DNA of 33,819 nt from CAYLZW01 sp964388085 (lineage in GTDB: Bacteria > Myxococcota > UBA727 > CAYLZW01): positions 1 to 33,819 of the forward strand of contig CAYLZW010000030.1 of the NCBI GenBank assembly GCA_964388085.1. The letters run 5' to 3'. The notes under the pieces were generated by a model. It had not been told where the DNA came from. It made no database searches and saw nothing but the letters and a program-made list of their open reading frames with translations. Below, piece after piece: positions 32,371-33,819 of this stretch; the stretch's first letter is position 1; every line of letters begins with the position of its first letter. A program made the position numbers and the translations under genes.

Positions 32371-33206
32371 ACGCCCCGCGCGCCGTCATCCTCGACGAGG
32401 GGCGTCACCACGCCGTGCTCGACAAGCCCGCCGGCGTCACCGTCGTGAAGGCGCGCGGCGTGCCGGGCAAGACGCTGCTCGACCTCGCCGAGGATCACTA
32501 CGGCAAGGGCGTGCGTCCGGTGCACCGCCTCGACAAGCCGACCACCGGCTGCTGCGTCATCGCCCGCACCGAGCTCGGGCAGCAGGCCTTGAGCGACGCT
32601 TTCCGTCGTCACCTCATCGACAAGCGCTACCTCGCCGTCATCCGCGGGCACCCGCCGTGGAGCAAGCTGGCCATCGACGCGCGGCTGCTGCGCGTGGACC
32701 GACCGGACGCCAAGAAGGGGCCGCTCGCCATCCAGACCGTCGACGACAACGGCAAGCGAGCGCTCACGCGCGTGCGTGTGCTGGCCAAGGGAGAGGGCGT
32801 CAGCCTCGTCGAGGCGCGCCCCGAGACCGGCCGCATGCATCAGATCCGTGTCCATCTCGCGCACGTGGGCTTCCCGCTCGTGAACGATCGTCTGTACGGC
32901 GACACCGCGCATGACGACGACGGGAGCCTGCTGCTGCACGCCTGGGCCATCTCCTTCCCGTCGCCCGACGGCGGCCGGCGCTTCGTCACCGCGCCGCTCC
33001 CGGAGCGCATGCGCGAGCGGCTGAAGGCATTCGGCATCGACGGCGAGCGCGCGCTCGCGAAAGAGCGCGAGAGCTTCGCGAAGAAGCCGGCGCCGACGCC
33101 CGCGAAGAAGCCTGCGACGCCCGCGAAGAGGCCGGGTCCGCCAGAGCGCCGGGGACCGCGCGGCAGCAAATCGGGCCCAAAGAAGCGAGGCCGTCCCCGA
33201 CGCTGA
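32367..33206 (+). CDS. RluA-family RNA pseudouridine synthase with basic tail
   Basis: 279 residues, GTG start. It converts specific uridines in rRNA or tRNA to pseudouridine. 'AVLDKPAGVTVV' (16-27) is the first family block, 'RPVHRLDKPTTGCCVIART' (50-68) holds the catalytic Asp56, and 'ETGRMHQIRVHLAHVGFPLVNDRLYG' the RNA-binding loop. No S4 domain is present at the N-terminus. Residues about 228-279 are a disordered Lys/Pro/Arg tail ('KKPAPTPAKKPATPAKRPG') that could improve RNA contact. The target site is unknown. The last base of the TGA starts the small frame at 33206. Confidence 0.92.
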   Translation: MNAPRAVILDEGRHHAVLDKPAGVTVVKARGVPGKTLLDLAEDHYGKGVRPVHRLDKPTTGCCVIARTELGQQALSDAFRRHLIDKRYLAVIRGHPPWSKLAIDARLLRVDRPDAKKGPLAIQTVDDNGKRALTRVRVLAKGEGVSLVEARPETGRMHQIRVHLAHVGFPLVNDRLYGDTAHDDDGSLLLHAWAISFPSPDGGRRFVTAPLPERMRERLKAFGIDGERALAKERESFAKKPAPTPAKKPATPAKRPGPPERRGPRGSKSGPKKRGRPRR

Positions 33207-33421
33207 TGGTGCGCAAAGGTAGCTTCACGACGGTCCGGCACGAGCTCGACGCTGTGCACCGCCGGCTCGACGTCACCGGCGCTCGCATCGACAACCTGCC
33301 GGACCTGGCGGGAGCGCGCTTCCGCGGTCACCGACCTCGAGACGCGGCCATGAACGAGGCGCTCAGGCGCGCGCGCGAGCCACGGACCTGGCCGGCAGCA
33401 CGGACTCGATGCGCTGCATGA
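33206..33421 (+). CDS. Small doubtful frame after the pseudouridine synthase
   Basis: 71 codons beginning at an ATG that overlaps the previous stop (TGATG). The first 40 residues ('FTTVRHELDAVHRRLDVTGARIDNLPDLAGARF') have coding-like base use. The 3' part lies over the end of the opposite-strand kinase gene and looks like noise. It may be a short coupled gene whose true end was lost, or chance. I recognise no family. Confidence 0.25.
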   Translation: MVRKGSFTTVRHELDAVHRRLDVTGARIDNLPDLAGARFRGHRPRDAAMNEALRRAREPRTWPAARTRCAA

Positions 33422-33819
33422 CGTCGAGCCGGTCGACCATGTCGCTGATGTAGTCGAGCTTCTCGCTGTCGAGCACCAGCACCTCGCTGAGCGTGTAGCG
33501 AGAGAGCCAGTCCTCGTAGAGATCGTTCAGGAGCTTCAGGTAGCTCGTCGGGATGTCCTGCTCCATCTCGCGCCCGCGCAGCTTGATGCGCTTGCGCAGC
33601 GTCTTCATCGGGCAGCGCAGGTAGATCATGAGGTCGGGCGCCTTCAGCGAGTTGCAGATGGTGGCGTACAGCTCCTGATAGGTGCGGAAGTCGCGCTCGC
33701 TCATATTGCCCATGTGGTGCAGGGCGGTCGCGAAGATCTCGGCGTCCTCGTAGATGGTGCGGTCCTGCACGACGGTGCCGGGCGTCTCGTCGAGCTGCTG
33801 GTGGATGCGGAACTTGTGG
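33363..33819 (-). CDS. Deoxynucleoside kinase family protein (5' part outside the window)
   Basis: The 3' 152 codons of a dNK/dGK-type kinase, which phosphorylates deoxyribonucleosides for nucleotide salvage. Visible family blocks are 'VVQDRTIYEDAEIFA' (the D-R-T/S motif after the substrate-binding helix), 'DLMIYLRCPMKTLRKRIKLRGREMEQDI' (with the LID-type R-x-x-x-R-G-R-x-x-E arrangement) and 'YLKLLNDLYEDWLSRY'. The frame is open to the right edge, so the P-loop and start lie beyond 33819. The stop at 33363-33365 follows a short Ala/Arg tail. Confidence 0.9.
   Translation of the reverse strand, partial: HKFRIHQQLDETPGTVVQDRTIYEDAEIFATALHHMGNMSERDFRTYQELYATICNSLKAPDLMIYLRCPMKTLRKRIKLRGREMEQDIPTSYLKLLNDLYEDWLSRYTLSEVLVLDSEKLDYISDMVDRLDVMQRIESVLPARSVARARA

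Noticed and set aside
1..33819. tRNA, rRNA or riboswitch genes
   Set aside because: I saw no cloverleaf, rRNA core or known riboswitch pattern in the intergenic gaps, most of which are under 150 bp.

Overview
The window is uniformly high in G+C, with G or C at most third codon positions. It carries many lipoprotein genes with short lipoboxes and Asp/Gly-rich spacers, RCC1 and collagen-like surface proteins, and tightly overlapping operons. This suggests a large-genome Myxococcota-type bacterium (a Sandaracinus/Polyangia-like relative). That placement is inferred from gene style; there is no rRNA or other marker in the window.

Region 1 (1-5323) is a large CRISPR array. I count 71 repeat units of 36 bp, separated by spacers mostly 35-47 nt long, and the array runs off the left edge. 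Each repeat contains a perfect 20-bp palindrome and ends in ATTGAAGC, which suits an 8-nt crRNA 5' handle read from the + strand. Four of the six deviant repeats lie in the last 1 kb, so the right end looks like the old, leader-distal end. Leader and cas genes, if present, should lie left of the window; none is inside it. One repeat has lost exactly its first 16 bp, and one 72-nt 'double' spacer shares 34 nt with its neighbour.

Region 2 (5332-6525) is an intact-looking IS630-family element inserted at a CTAG site 6 bp beyond the last repeat, with TA duplicated.

Region 3 (6528-8335) is accessory DNA: an unrecognised gene, two antitoxin-like remnants (ribbon-helix-helix and AbrB type) and a gamma-glutamylcyclotransferase-like gene.

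Region 4 (8436-13795) encodes exported proteins on the + strand: a small lipoprotein, a collagen-like protein, a thioredoxin/TPR lipoprotein, and an RCC1-repeat lipoprotein with a C-terminal CxxCH module.

Region 5 (13804-21550) is mixed metabolism: a small membrane protein with a GH15 trehalase/glucoamylase-like enzyme, a Nudix hydrolase, an FHA protein with an interrupted FHA domain plus a partner, a molybdenum-cofactor pair (MobA-like nucleotidyltransferase and XdhC), and a pair of MaoC hot-dog-fold proteins, one with a histone-like Lys/Ala/Pro tail.

Region 6 (21920-31223, - strand) holds two transporter operons. The first is an S33-type peptidase, an ABC ATPase and an ABC-2 permease. The second is six overlapping genes: a UbiB/ABC1 kinase-like protein, an ATPase, two MlaE-type permeases, a second ATPase and an MCE/MlaD protein. 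The two ATPases carry complementary defects: one has lost the Walker B glutamate, the other the LSGGQ signature. This predicts a heterodimeric MCE lipid transporter with one working and one dead ATP site, which I consider the most interesting protein-level observation here.

Region 7 (31363-33819) holds a lipoprotein, an RluA-family pseudouridine synthase with a basic tail, and the 3' part of a deoxynucleoside kinase cut by the right edge.
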